A DNA stretch of 64,000 bases, from NCBI GenBank assembly GCA_029268615.1, contig JAQWNM010000010.1, positions 124,001 to 188,000 on the forward strand, given 5' to 3'. Shown piece by piece: positions 18,608-27,546 of this stretch. The notes below the pieces were generated by a model, which was not told the origin of the DNA, made no database searches, and saw nothing but the letters and a program-made list of their open reading frames with translations. How positions within the stretch are numbered: the stretch's first letter is position 1; each line of letters begins with the position of its first letter. The DNA comes from SAR86 cluster bacterium (GTDB taxonomy: Bacteria; Pseudomonadota; Gammaproteobacteria; Magnimaribacterales; Magnimaribacteraceae). Both the position numbers and the translations under genes were made by a program.

Positions 18608-19798
18608 CTAAAAGCTTCTTTCTAGAAACCAGAAAGTTCCTACACCAACTAATAAACACCCCATATAAGGTCTAAATGACGAAGGAAGATTCATTATTTT
18701 TTTATTAAATATGAAACTTATAAATAAAATAAATCCTATAATCAATAATTGCCCTAATTCTACTCCTAAATTAAACCCTAAAAGGGCATTTAAAAACCTA
18801 CTCTCTTGAAAACCCACTTGAGACAAATAACCACCAAAACCAAAACCATGAACTAGGCCAAATAATGTAGTTATAAATAAAGATAGTCTTACTTTCTCAA
18901 TTGTTACAAGATATAAATAAGTTAAAGAAAAGATACTTAAACCAATAAGCCCCATTAAAGATATATTTATATTTAATGAGAAAATTAATAAAAATAATAT
19001 CCCCCAAAAAATACTTAGACATTTCAGATAAAAATATGTTTGACCTGTTTCTTTCAAAATCAACTCCAGCGCAATAAGGGCTATAGAAAAGCCTATAACA
19101 GCCTCTACCCAATTAGTCATAGGTGTTACAAATCCTAAAACTCCTAGAACTAGAGTTAAACTATGACCTATAGTGAATCCTGTTACAGCAATAAATAAAC
19201 TTTTAAGTCTTCTATTTAATAAAATTAAACCTATTAAAAAAGCTAAATGATCAAAGCCTGAAGAAATGTGTTGTAAGCCCAATAATAAATAATCTAAGAA
19301 AGAAGTTCCTTGAAAACTCTTATCATTCTCCATCTTAAGAGAAGTATGCCGAGAAGAAGCTGTAAATAATATTTCTGGTAACTCCATTGAATCTAAAGTA
19401 AATCTTGCAATATGCGAATGGGATAAATCTTGATCAAAAAAAGTATTATTATCTATCTCAGTAATTGGCTCTTCACAAGAATAGTGCCAAGAAATATTAA
19501 AAGACCCATTTTGATTCGATATAAAAGATTCAATATCTTTACTTGAAATACAATTGCTTGGTAAAACAAACCCTTCTAACACCTCTTTAATTATTCTAGA
19601 CTCCCAATCCCCTAGAAGATCAGGATACATCTTTGCTAAAACTGTTAATTTTACTGTGAAAGTAGCAGTTATAACCTGAGACTTATCCAATTCAGACTGA
19701 GTTATAGACCACTTAGAAAAGGATTCACTTCTTTGATGAGATGACAAATTAAGTGAAAGAAAAACTATTGAAATAAATAAAAGAAATCTTAAACTCAC
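18608..19798 (-). CDS. HupE/UreJ-family membrane protein
   Basis: 396 residues. A signal-like N-terminus (LRFLLFISIVFLSLNLSS) leads a roughly 170-residue outside domain, then a helix-rich C-terminal half with LLLGLQHISSGFDHLAFLIGLIL, FTIGHSLTLVLGVLGF, NWVEAVIGFSIALIALEL and FGLVHGFGFGGYL, the His/Asp/Glu-containing helices of HupE/UreJ proteins (nickel or other metal uptake in the characterised members). No hydrogenase or urease genes are nearby, so the metal is unknown. The start is GTG, sharing one base with the stop of the PPIase gene (TAGTG), so the pair is coupled. Confidence 0.75.
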   Translation of the reverse strand: MSLRFLLFISIVFLSLNLSSHQRSESFSKWSITQSELDKSQVITATFTVKLTVLAKMYPDLLGDWESRIIKEVLEGFVLPSNCISSKDIESFISNQNGSFNISWHYSCEEPITEIDNNTFFDQDLSHSHIARFTLDSMELPEILFTASSRHTSLKMENDKSFQGTSFLDYLLLGLQHISSGFDHLAFLIGLILLNRRLKSLFIAVTGFTIGHSLTLVLGVLGFVTPMTNWVEAVIGFSIALIALELILKETGQTYFYLKCLSIFWGILFLLIFSLNINISLMGLIGLSIFSLTYLYLVTIEKVRLSLFITTLFGLVHGFGFGGYLSQVGFQESRFLNALLGFNLGVELGQLLIIGFILFISFIFNKKIMNLPSSFRPYMGCLLVGVGTFWFLERSF

Positions 19799-20649
19799 TA
19801 ACCTTCAACTCCTTTCCTTTTTATGTCATACCATTTTTTTAAATTATCTATATAAGATCTCAAAGAATTATCATCTCTACGTTTCATAAATTCCGCTTTT
19901 ATTTGATCTCTAGATACCTCAAAAGTTGGAAAAGGAGAATCCTGTTTATCTACTAAGTAGATAATTCTATAACCATTTGAAACTTTTTTTGGAGATGTAA
20001 ATTCTCCGGGCTTAAGAGATTTTGCTAACTTCATCAAAGAAGGCCCTATGTACTCTCTTACCTTGGCTAAAGTCATCAACACATCTGGAATCTGTAATGT
20101 TGCCTGATCAGCATTTAAAGAAACCTCCTCGAAAGATTTACCTCTTTGGAGTTCAAAAAATGCTTTATCCGCTTTAATCAATGACTCATTTGTATTTCCT
20201 CTGAAATATAATTGCCTTACTCTTAATTTATCAGAACTCCTAAAAAAATCTTTGTTTTCATCGAAGAACTCTTTGAGTTCATTTTCTTTAATCGGTATTA
20301 AGGCATTATCAGATATTATTGAATTAATAATCTGCTGGATTATGGTACCTCTAATGACAGTATTATTACTCAATAAACCTAAATCAACTGCTCTTCTTAT
20401 TAGCAGTTCCTCTTCTATCATCCTTTCCAAAACATATAACTTATCATCCTTAGTAAGGCTATTTGATTTGTCTTTACTTAGACCTTCCATTTGAAGTAAA
20501 TATTTAGCTTTACTAATAGGAATATCATTTACTTTTGCGACCCAATTATCATTAGTGAAATTAGTTTCTTTTATTAAGGAATAAGCTACAAAAAAAATGC
20601 TTAAAAACATAATAATCAACAAAAAAGAATTAACTGATTTTTTTTTCAT
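19798..20649 (-). CDS. Membrane-anchored parvulin-like peptidyl-prolyl isomerase
   Basis: About 283 residues from ATG 20649 (an upstream TTG at 20655 would overlap elaA). One N-terminal helix (SFLLIIMFLSIFFVAYSLI) anchors a periplasmic protein with a SurA/PpiC-like layout: VAKVNDIPISKAKYLLQ, a helical chaperone part with MIEEELLIRRAVDLGLL, then a divergent parvulin core (RVRQLYFRG...KSFEEVSLNADQATLQ...LKPGEFTSPKKVSNGYRIIYLVDK). Coupled to the HupE-like gene, implying it helps fold that protein or its outer domain (inference). Confidence 0.75.
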   Translation of the reverse strand: MKKKSVNSFLLIIMFLSIFFVAYSLIKETNFTNDNWVAKVNDIPISKAKYLLQMEGLSKDKSNSLTKDDKLYVLERMIEEELLIRRAVDLGLLSNNTVIRGTIIQQIINSIISDNALIPIKENELKEFFDENKDFFRSSDKLRVRQLYFRGNTNESLIKADKAFFELQRGKSFEEVSLNADQATLQIPDVLMTLAKVREYIGPSLMKLAKSLKPGEFTSPKKVSNGYRIIYLVDKQDSPFPTFEVSRDQIKAEFMKRRDDNSLRSYIDNLKKWYDIKRKGVEG

Positions 20650-20651
20650 TT

Positions 20652-21116
20652 TCAATCTAAAACCATATTGATGTGAGGTATTCCATCCTCTAAATAAGCA
20701 GATCCAGAGATTTTGAATCCAAAATATTCGTAAAAACCTACCAACCTTTTCTGGGCACCAATTCTATTTCCTTGATTTGGATAAAGTTCCATTGATTTCT
20801 TAATGCCTTTTTCTACTAATAACTTTCCAAGACCCATTCCTCTGAAATTAGCTTTTAAAGATGTGACTACTCTAGCTATTGAAGGTTCTTTAAATTTGAC
20901 GTCAGGAGAGATTAATCTAAGGTAAGCTACCAACTCATCAGAATTATCTAAACCCATCAAATGAAAACTTAAATTATCAATACCATCTAAATCTTGATAA
21001 ATACATTCTTGCTCTACGCTAAATACTTCTATTCTTAATTTTAAAATAGAATACAACTCATCTGCTGTTAATGCTTTGAATTCCTTCCATACCCAATTTA
21101 TTTCTTCTTTTTTCAA
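20652..21116 (-). CDS. elaA: ElaA-like GNAT acetyltransferase
   Basis: 154 residues with the ElaA pattern: LYSILKLRIEVFSVEQECIYQDLDGIDN, the GNAT acetyl-CoA site RVVTSLKANFRGMGLGKLLVEKGI, and AQKRLVGFYEYFGFKISG. The substrate of ElaA is not established. No ATG is available at the N-terminus; TTG at 21116, six bases after the tas stop, is the only reasonable start and gives the family's normal N-terminus (INWVWKEF... against IEW... in E. coli, from memory). Confidence 0.85.
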   Translation of the reverse strand: MKKEEINWVWKEFKALTADELYSILKLRIEVFSVEQECIYQDLDGIDNLSFHLMGLDNSDELVAYLRLISPDVKFKEPSIARVVTSLKANFRGMGLGKLLVEKGIKKSMELYPNQGNRIGAQKRLVGFYEYFGFKISGSAYLEDGIPHINMVLD

Positions 21117-21122
21117 AATACT

Positions 21123-22160
21123 TTAAGGGCAAGGGTTAGGACAACTTAAATGAATATCATTAATCTTTTTTATAATTTCTTTGGATAACGAAACTTCATG
21201 ACTATCTATGGCTATTTTTAACTGGTCTAAATTTGTTGCTCCTATAATATTTGATGTAACAAAAGATTGATGATTAACAAAAGCGAGGGACATTGTTACA
21301 GGATCTATATTTGAATCTGAGGCCAAGTCTAAGTAGTCTTGAATTATTCTTTCAGCATGGGTTGTTTCATACCTATCTCCTCTTTCAAATAGGGTAGTTC
21401 TTGCACCTGCGGGTCTAGCACCATTTTGATATTTGCCACTAAGATAACCTTGAGCAAGCGGAGAATAAGCAAGTAAGCCAACATTATCTCTATAAGAAAA
21501 CTCAGATAAACCATTTTCATATACTCGGCTTAATAAATTATAAACATTCTGAACAGAAACCACTCTAGGCAAAGAGAATTCATCTGCTGATTTCAAAAAT
21601 GATGCTAACCCCCAAGGAGTTTCATTTGATAAACCTATGTGCCTTATTTTACCTTGAGTTACTAGATCACCTAAGGCTCTTAATGTCTCTGTAGGATGGA
21701 TCGCATTATCGAAATCTATATGCTTGTAACTCAGCCCTCCAAAAAGGTTTATAGGCCTATCAGGCCAATGAAGTTGGTAGAGATCAATATAATCAGTGCC
21801 TAGCCTCTCAAGGCTGCTATTTACTGCCTCTTCAATGCAAATCTTATCTAATTGATTAGGGCCATTTCTAAACCAATTTAGATCAGTCCTTCCCACTACC
21901 TTTGTTGCAAGAATTATCTTATCTCGATTACCTCTCTTTTTTAACCAAGAGCCTATATATTTCTCAGTTAAACCCTGAGTTTCAGGTTTTGGAGGAATGG
22001 GATATAGTTCTGCTGAATCAAAAAAATTTATCCCATTATCTAAAGAATAATCCATCTGAAGATGTGCTTCTTTTTCAGTATTTTGCTCGCCCCAAGTCAT
22101 AGTTCCTAAACAAATTGAACTTACTTCAAGTCCTGTATCACTTAATTTTCTATATTCCAT
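21123..22160 (-). CDS. tas: Aldo/keto reductase, Tas-like
   Basis: NADPH-dependent aldo/keto reductase, 345 residues. It begins MEYRKLSDTGLEVSSICLGTMTWGEQN and has the tetrad Asp48, Tyr53 (FDSAELYP), Lys87 (ATKV) and a His in YQLHWPDR. The strings YPIPPKPETQGLTEKYIG and SNETPWG are characteristic of E. coli Tas, which can replace prephenate dehydrogenase in Bacillus-type tyrosine suppressor tests; its natural substrate is not known. GGAGA precedes the ATG. Confidence 0.88.
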   Translation of the reverse strand: MEYRKLSDTGLEVSSICLGTMTWGEQNTEKEAHLQMDYSLDNGINFFDSAELYPIPPKPETQGLTEKYIGSWLKKRGNRDKIILATKVVGRTDLNWFRNGPNQLDKICIEEAVNSSLERLGTDYIDLYQLHWPDRPINLFGGLSYKHIDFDNAIHPTETLRALGDLVTQGKIRHIGLSNETPWGLASFLKSADEFSLPRVVSVQNVYNLLSRVYENGLSEFSYRDNVGLLAYSPLAQGYLSGKYQNGARPAGARTTLFERGDRYETTHAERIIQDYLDLASDSNIDPVTMSLAFVNHQSFVTSNIIGATNLDQLKIAIDSHEVSLSKEIIKKINDIHLSCPNPCP

Positions 22161-22217
22161 GAAATTTTTTCTCCATTGGCTTATTATGGCTTTATATTAA
22201 TAAAAAAATAGATTCTA

Positions 22218-22709
22218 ATGACAGATCAAGAAAATATATACAACTTTTCGTGTTTAAATAACAAAGGTGAAGAAAAACTTTTGTCTGAGTTTAGTGGCGA
22301 AGTCCTTCTTATTGTTAATACAGCGAGCAAATGTGGCTTTACCCCTCAGTATGCTGGCTTAGAAAAACTATTCCAAAAATACAAAGAAAAGGGATTCCAA
22401 ATCCTAGCTTTCCCTTGTAATCAATTTGGTGGCCAGGAACCGGGAAATGATCAAGAAATAGAAGATTTCTGTTCTTTAAATTTTAATACAAGTTTTCCAC
22501 TTTTTTCTAAAATAGAAGTTAATGGGGATAATGCACACCCCCTGTTCAAATATCTAACTTCAAGCATGCCAGGAATTCTTGGGACAGAGTCTGTTAAATG
22601 GAACTTTACTAAGTTCCTTATAAACAAAGATGGAATTCCTGTAGAAAGGTTTGCTCCAAATACTTCTCCTGAAAAAATAGATATGGAAATTAAATCTTTA
22701 TTGAATTAA
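22218..22709 (+). CDS. Glutathione peroxidase family thiol peroxidase
   Basis: Reduces hydroperoxides. 163 residues with peroxidatic Cys39 (TASKCGFTPQY, cysteine not selenocysteine), Gln73 in NQFGGQEPG, and Trp in VKWNFTKFLI, forming the usual triad. A second cysteine, Cys67 in FPCNQF, and Cys86 could act as resolving residue, so the electron donor may be thioredoxin as in E. coli BtuE and other Cys-GPx enzymes. Divergent from tas. Confidence 0.93.
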   Translation: MTDQENIYNFSCLNNKGEEKLLSEFSGEVLLIVNTASKCGFTPQYAGLEKLFQKYKEKGFQILAFPCNQFGGQEPGNDQEIEDFCSLNFNTSFPLFSKIEVNGDNAHPLFKYLTSSMPGILGTESVKWNFTKFLINKDGIPVERFAPNTSPEKIDMEIKSLLN

Positions 22710-22715
22710 TATTTT

Positions 22716-23207
22716 CTAGTCTATTAAATAGTTTTTCCAAGTTTTTTTTAGCTTTTTGGTCATTATGATTGCGTCTTCTCTTTTTGGACCTAATTTGTAA
22801 TAATCTTTTCTTAGAGAAAGGTTTTTAAACCCCTGTGATTCATATAATGATATTGCCCCTATATTTGATTTTCTGACCTCTAATATGATTCTCAAGCAAC
22901 CCATCGCTTTCGAGGCAAATAAGATTTGATCTAAAAGATCTCCACCTAGACCTATTCTTCTATACTCTTCACTTATCCCTATATTCAAAAGATGAGCTTC
23001 ATCTAGAGCAATAGACTGAATAGCAAAACCTGTAGGTTTGTCATTATAGAGTTGCAATAAACAATAATGATTCCTTTCTAGACAATCTTCAAAATTTCCT
23101 TTGGTCCATGGATGTGGGTTTGAACTCTCTTCTACCTCTATTAAGAAAGGAAGATCTTCAGAAGTTACATATCTATAGGATATTTCTTTTTTATCCTTAT
23201 TTATCAT
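22716..23207 (-). CDS. rimI: Ribosomal protein S18-alanine N-acetyltransferase
   Basis: GNAT enzyme acetylating the N-terminal alanine of S18. 163 residues with HLLNIGISEEYRRIGLGGDLLDQIL (acetyl-CoA site), LEVRKSNIGAISLYESQGFK, and the N-terminal NPHPWTKGNFEDCL characteristic of RimI. Starts on the last base of the upstream holD-like gene (TAATG), the order holD-rimI known in enterobacteria. Confidence 0.92.
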   Translation of the reverse strand: MINKDKKEISYRYVTSEDLPFLIEVEESSNPHPWTKGNFEDCLERNHYCLLQLYNDKPTGFAIQSIALDEAHLLNIGISEEYRRIGLGGDLLDQILFASKAMGCLRIILEVRKSNIGAISLYESQGFKNLSLRKDYYKLGPKREDAIIMTKKLKKTWKNYLID

Positions 23208-23611
23208 TATTCATTACCTGGATTCATTAAAGATAAAAACTTTAATTTACTATCTTTAGAGGACCATACTTCTTCAATAGAATTAAATGTATCGCATTTC
23301 TCAAAAGCATCTTTATAAGAATCTAAAATTTCAGAAGAAGATTTAGAAAAAATAAATAAATTTAGGGGAAACTCGGGCATATGATTTAACTCTACTTCAG
23401 AAATAGGATCTTTAGAAATATCTAGATATGCATTTAAAGAAGCTATAAACCTTTTATACTGAGATAGATTAATAAAATCTTTGTATTCCAAGATAATTAA
23501 AATTGATGAATTACCAAAGTAAATCAAACTGTCTTCAGAAATAGAAGTTTTTTTAAGTTTCCAAAAAATAAAGCCTAAATCAGTAAAATCTTTTTTAAGT
23601 TTAGCGTTCAT
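23207..23611 (-). CDS. holD: Candidate DNA polymerase III psi subunit (divergent)
   Basis: 134 residues, close to E. coli psi (137). Two things point to HolD: it lies immediately before rimI with a one-base overlap, as in E. coli; and its N-terminus DFTDLGFIFWKLKK has Leu12, Gly13 and Trp17 where E. coli psi has LGITQWSLRR with the same numbering (from memory), the segment that binds the clamp-loader collar. The rest shows little recognisable similarity, as is normal for this fast-changing protein. Without the context it would be called hypothetical. Confidence 0.6.
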   Translation of the reverse strand: MNAKLKKDFTDLGFIFWKLKKTSISEDSLIYFGNSSILIILEYKDFINLSQYKRFIASLNAYLDISKDPISEVELNHMPEFPLNLFIFSKSSSEILDSYKDAFEKCDTFNSIEEVWSSKDSKLKFLSLMNPGNE

Positions 23612-23670
23612 TATTAATGTAAGACTTGGTCAATAAAATTAAATTATGCATTAAAATCTGCTCATAGCAT

Positions 23671-23676
23671 TATAAT
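23671..23676 (+). promoter_or_regulatory. -10-like element close to leuA start
   Basis: Perfect TATAAT ending 10 bases before the leuA ATG, so transcription would leave a leader of only about 3 bases. No Shine-Dalgarno precedes leuA. A clear -35 is not seen. Confidence 0.4.
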
Positions 23677-23686
23677 CTATTTAGAA

Positions 23687-25360
23687 ATGACAAAATTTAT
23701 TAATAAATCCTCAAATAAATATAAGCCTTTTAAGCCAATTGATCTTAAAAAAAGAATGTGGCCAAATAATTCTATTGGTAAAAGCCCTACGTGGTGCAGT
23801 GTCGATTTAAGGGATGGGAACCAATCTCTAATAGAGCCAATGGGTCTCGAAAAGAAACTTAGAATGTTTAATTTGCTATTAAACATTGGATTTAAAGAAA
23901 TTGAAGTAGGCTTTCCTTCGGCATCTCAAACAGATTTTGACTTTGTAAGAAAAATTATTGATGAGAAATTGATACCTAAAGATGTAACCATACAAGTTTT
24001 AACACAAGCAAGAAAAGAGCTTATCAAAAGAACTTTTGAGTCTCTGGAAGGCTCAGATAATGCAATTATCCATTTTTATAATTCTACATCTGCCCTTCAA
24101 AGAAGGGTCGTCTTTAATTCAGATAAAAAAGGGATTATAAAAATAGCCACCGAAGGTGCTGAGTTAGTAAAAAAGATCGCTTCTCTAAATAATTCTACAA
24201 ATTGGTCATTTGAATATAGTCCTGAAAGTTTTACTGGCACTGAGCTCCCATTTGCTTTAGAAGTATGTAATAAAGTAAATGAGATCTTAGAACCAACTGA
24301 AGATAAGAAATCAATTATTAATCTTCCAGCAACTGTTGAATTATCTTCTCCTAATATTTATGCAGATCAAATAGAGTGGATGTGCCAAAATATCAAAAAT
24401 AGAGAAAAGGTAATAATTAGCTTACATCCTCATAATGATAGAGGTTGCGCAGTAGCAGCTACAGAATTAGGGGTCATGGCAGGTGCAGACAGAATAGAAG
24501 GAACTTTATTCGGAAATGGAGAAAGAACTGGTAATGTCGACCTAGTGACTTTAGCGCTGAATATGTTAACCCAAGGAGTTGATCCTCATCTGAACCTTTC
24601 AAATATCAATAGCATCATGAGAGAAGTTGAATATTGCAATCAACTACCAGTTCATCCTAGACATCCATATGCAGGAGACTTAGTCTTCACTGCCTTTTCA
24701 GGATCACACCAAGATGCAATAAAAAAAGGATTAAGTGCAATAAGAAACTCTAATGAACCAGTATGGGAGGTTCCTTATTTACCAATAGATCCAGAAGATG
24801 TTGGTAGAACTTATGAAGCCGTAATTAGAATCAACAGTCAATCCGGGAAAGGAGGAGTGGCATATCTTTTAGAAAAAGATCATGGTCTTAGTATGCCTAG
24901 GAGGCTTCAAATTGAATTTAGTCAGCATATTCAAAAAATAGCTGATAAATCAGGAAAAGAAGTATTACCTGAAATTATATGGGATTCTTTCCAAGAAAAT
25001 TACTTATCAAATAAGAATTTATATTCTTTTATAGAGCATCAAATTAGTTCTTCGTCTTTAGATGGCAAACAACTTGATGAACTAGTTGTAAAACTTGAAA
25101 AGAATAAGGAGACTTTAGAAATTCAAGGCTCAGGGAATGGTCCTATTGATGCTTTTATTCAAGGCTTAAATAAGAAAATGGAAGTAGAACTCAAAGTTTC
25201 AGATTACCATCAACATGCCATAAGCTCTGGAGCTGATGCAAAAGCTGTAGCATATGTAGAATTATTTAAAGATGGGTATAGTGCCTGGGGAGTTGGTATA
25301 AATTCTAATACTGTTATCGCCAGCTTAGAAGCTGTCATTAGCGGATTAAATAGACTCTGA
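23687..25360 (+). CDS. leuA: 2-isopropylmalate synthase (long LeuA form)
   Basis: First committed step of leucine synthesis, condensing acetyl-CoA with 2-oxoisovalerate. 557 residues; the N-terminal KPIDLKKRMWPNN and SPTWCSVDLRDGNQSL mark the actinobacterial/Pseudomonas-type enzyme rather than the E. coli type. HPHNDRG supplies the metal histidines, GNGERTGNVDLVTLALNM follows, and a C-terminal regulatory domain of about 120 residues (SGNGPIDAFIQGL, HAISSGADAKAVAYVEL) binds leucine in the family. Monocistronic by appearance. Confidence 0.95.
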   Translation: MTKFINKSSNKYKPFKPIDLKKRMWPNNSIGKSPTWCSVDLRDGNQSLIEPMGLEKKLRMFNLLLNIGFKEIEVGFPSASQTDFDFVRKIIDEKLIPKDVTIQVLTQARKELIKRTFESLEGSDNAIIHFYNSTSALQRRVVFNSDKKGIIKIATEGAELVKKIASLNNSTNWSFEYSPESFTGTELPFALEVCNKVNEILEPTEDKKSIINLPATVELSSPNIYADQIEWMCQNIKNREKVIISLHPHNDRGCAVAATELGVMAGADRIEGTLFGNGERTGNVDLVTLALNMLTQGVDPHLNLSNINSIMREVEYCNQLPVHPRHPYAGDLVFTAFSGSHQDAIKKGLSAIRNSNEPVWEVPYLPIDPEDVGRTYEAVIRINSQSGKGGVAYLLEKDHGLSMPRRLQIEFSQHIQKIADKSGKEVLPEIIWDSFQENYLSNKNLYSFIEHQISSSSLDGKQLDELVVKLEKNKETLEIQGSGNGPIDAFIQGLNKKMEVELKVSDYHQHAISSGADAKAVAYVELFKDGYSAWGVGINSNTVIASLEAVISGLNRL

Positions 25361-25379
25361 TACTTAACTAGTCATAAAA

Positions 25380-26777
25380 ATGACTCCCAAAAGTAAAATA
25401 AAAGGGAATATCATAGCCGCTTATGGCGGATTAGCACTTCCACTAGCAATGATAGGCTACCCAATTGCGATATGGCTGATACCTTTTTACTCAGAAGTAA
25501 CTAAATTCCCCCTAGCTTTACTTGCTGATATTTTATTATTTGCAAGATTCACTGACGTAATTACAGATCCTGTTATTGGACACTTATCTGATTCTACTAA
25601 TACTCCCTTTGGCAGAAGAAAACCATGGATTTTATTAGGCTTACCCTTAATGATGATTTCGGTATATTTTTTATTTTCTCCTCTAGAAAATTTAAGTATC
25701 TATTATTTTCTAATTTTCATTGTTTTAATGTATTTAGGATCTACTCTCATTGGGATATCTTACAACGCATGGGGAGCTGAAATTTCTCCTGTATATCATG
25801 AGAGATCAAGAATAACTGCAGGGCGAGAAGTATTCACTCTTATTGGACTTTTGCTTTCTGCCCTAATTCCATTAGCAGTAGAGGTATCTGGAGCAGGTGT
25901 AACTATCTATGAAGGAATGACAAGAATGATAAGTGCTGTTTTCTTTTTTAAGGATTTTAATATTGGATATGATCTAAGGAATATTCTTCATTTCATGGGC
26001 TTGGGTATAGTTATATCCTTACCAATATTTGCATTCATCGCTTTAATTAGAGTTAAAGATCCAATGCCTAATATAGAAAATAGAACTTCATTGAAAGAAG
26101 GGCTAAAGATAGCTTTAAAAAATACTTTAGTTGTAAAGATTATCCTCATTACGTTCTTAGTAATAGCTGGTGAAAGCTTTAGAAACACATTATCTCTATG
26201 GTTTATGCGGGATGTGATAGGTGTTGAAACTATAGGGGCAGCCTATGCACGTTATTTCATCTCTGGATTAATTGCTATACCTTTCTGGCTTTGGTTAGGT
26301 AAGAAAATTGGAAAGCATAAAGCCTTTTCAATAACATTAATAACAACAGCATTGATAAGCTTCCTTAATTTCTTTTTAGATAATGGGGACTTTGTCTTTT
26401 TTCACTTCTTATTTCTTTTAAAGGGAGCATGTTTCGGAGGACTGCAATTCCTGCCTATTTCTATGTTAGCAGATGTAATAGATACTGATTCATTGAAATC
26501 AGGAGAAAAAAGAGCTGGAAATATCTTTGCTTTAAATGGAATGATTTTAAAAATTGCTGCCATGCTAGCTATTTGGGCTGCAGTAAGACTAGTAGATTTT
26601 TTTGGGTTTAACCCTGGAGTCATAAATACCCAAGAAGAACTGTTAGGACTTAGAATACTTTACACTATGGGGCCCAGCATCTTCTTTTTACCAGCTTTAT
26701 ATCTGAGTTGGTCGTTCCCATTAACAAAAGGAAAACATGAAGAGATAAGAAAAGAACTTTCTAATCAGAAAACTTAG
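25380..26777 (+). CDS. GPH-family (MelB-like) sodium/proton sugar symporter
   Basis: 465 residues, about 12 helices. The signature ARFTDVITDPVIGHLSDSTNTPFGRRKPWILLG marks the glycoside-pentoside-hexuronide:cation symporter family, with the paired aspartates that bind the coupling cation in MelB. The substrate cannot be read from sequence, and neighbours (leuA, a crotonase) do not suggest a sugar. Its end overlaps the convergent crotonase gene by 17 bases. Confidence 0.85.
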   Translation: MTPKSKIKGNIIAAYGGLALPLAMIGYPIAIWLIPFYSEVTKFPLALLADILLFARFTDVITDPVIGHLSDSTNTPFGRRKPWILLGLPLMMISVYFLFSPLENLSIYYFLIFIVLMYLGSTLIGISYNAWGAEISPVYHERSRITAGREVFTLIGLLLSALIPLAVEVSGAGVTIYEGMTRMISAVFFFKDFNIGYDLRNILHFMGLGIVISLPIFAFIALIRVKDPMPNIENRTSLKEGLKIALKNTLVVKIILITFLVIAGESFRNTLSLWFMRDVIGVETIGAAYARYFISGLIAIPFWLWLGKKIGKHKAFSITLITTALISFLNFFLDNGDFVFFHFLFLLKGACFGGLQFLPISMLADVIDTDSLKSGEKRAGNIFALNGMILKIAAMLAIWAAVRLVDFFGFNPGVINTQEELLGLRILYTMGPSIFFLPALYLSWSFPLTKGKHEEIRKELSNQKT

Positions 26778-27537
26778 GCTTCCTTTTTTCTATAAAAGCT
26801 TTAATGCCCTCTACATTATCAGGAGTACCAAATAACCTATTTTGTTCTTTAGCTTCAGCTAAATATGTTTCCAGATATGAACTGTCTATCGAAGCTCTCA
26901 TAATATCTTTGGTTGAGCTTAATGCTTGAGGAGACTTTAAAGAAAGTATTTCAGCCCAAGAAATTGCTTCTTCCAATAAAGACTCTGATGGAACTACCTT
27001 ATTAGCTAATCCTAACTCTAAGCACTTAGAAGCTGATAATCTTTCTCCTTCTATAGCAATTTGATAAGCTAATTTATAACCAATAGTGTTTGATAATAAC
27101 CAACTTGCGCCCCCATCAGGTATAAGACCTATATTACTAAAAGCCTGAAGAATATATGAGTCTTCTGCCATAATAGTCAAATCACAAGCCATTGCATATG
27201 CGCTTCCTACTCCTGCCGCACCTCCATTTACAGCTGATATGACTGGTTTTGACATTTGCATTATATTTTTTAAACTTGGAAGATATCCTTTCACTAAAGC
27301 TTCTTCAGTATCTTTCCAATTAGCATCTTTTTCACTTAGATCTGCTCCTGCACAAAAACCTAAACCAGTCCCAGTAAGGACTAAACAACGTATTGATTTT
27401 TCCTCTTTCACAACCGATGTGGCTACTTCAATATCTTCTACCATCTGCCTATTAAAGGCATTTCTCTTTTCAGGTCTATTAAAACTTATGACGGCGATAT
27501 TATTCTTAATTTCAAATAACAATGTTTTAAAATCCAT
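26761..27537 (-). CDS. Crotonase family, PaaG-like enoyl-CoA isomerase
   Basis: 258 residues. The oxyanion-hole region is LGFCAGADLSEKD and VNGGAAGVGSAYAMACDLTI. The two glutamates of true enoyl-CoA hydratases are missing; instead Asp stands in NIGLIPDGGASWLL, matching the catalytic aspartate region of E. coli PaaG (GLIPD). That points to a double-bond or ring-opening isomerase rather than a hydratase. No phenylacetate genes are near, so the physiological substrate is open. AAGGAG precedes the ATG; tilS ends 10 bases downstream of nothing else on this strand, being the next gene upstream. Confidence 0.8.
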   Translation of the reverse strand: MDFKTLLFEIKNNIAVISFNRPEKRNAFNRQMVEDIEVATSVVKEEKSIRCLVLTGTGLGFCAGADLSEKDANWKDTEEALVKGYLPSLKNIMQMSKPVISAVNGGAAGVGSAYAMACDLTIMAEDSYILQAFSNIGLIPDGGASWLLSNTIGYKLAYQIAIEGERLSASKCLELGLANKVVPSESLLEEAISWAEILSLKSPQALSSTKDIMRASIDSSYLETYLAEAKEQNRLFGTPDNVEGIKAFIEKRKPKFSD

Positions 27538-27546
27538 ATTTACTCC

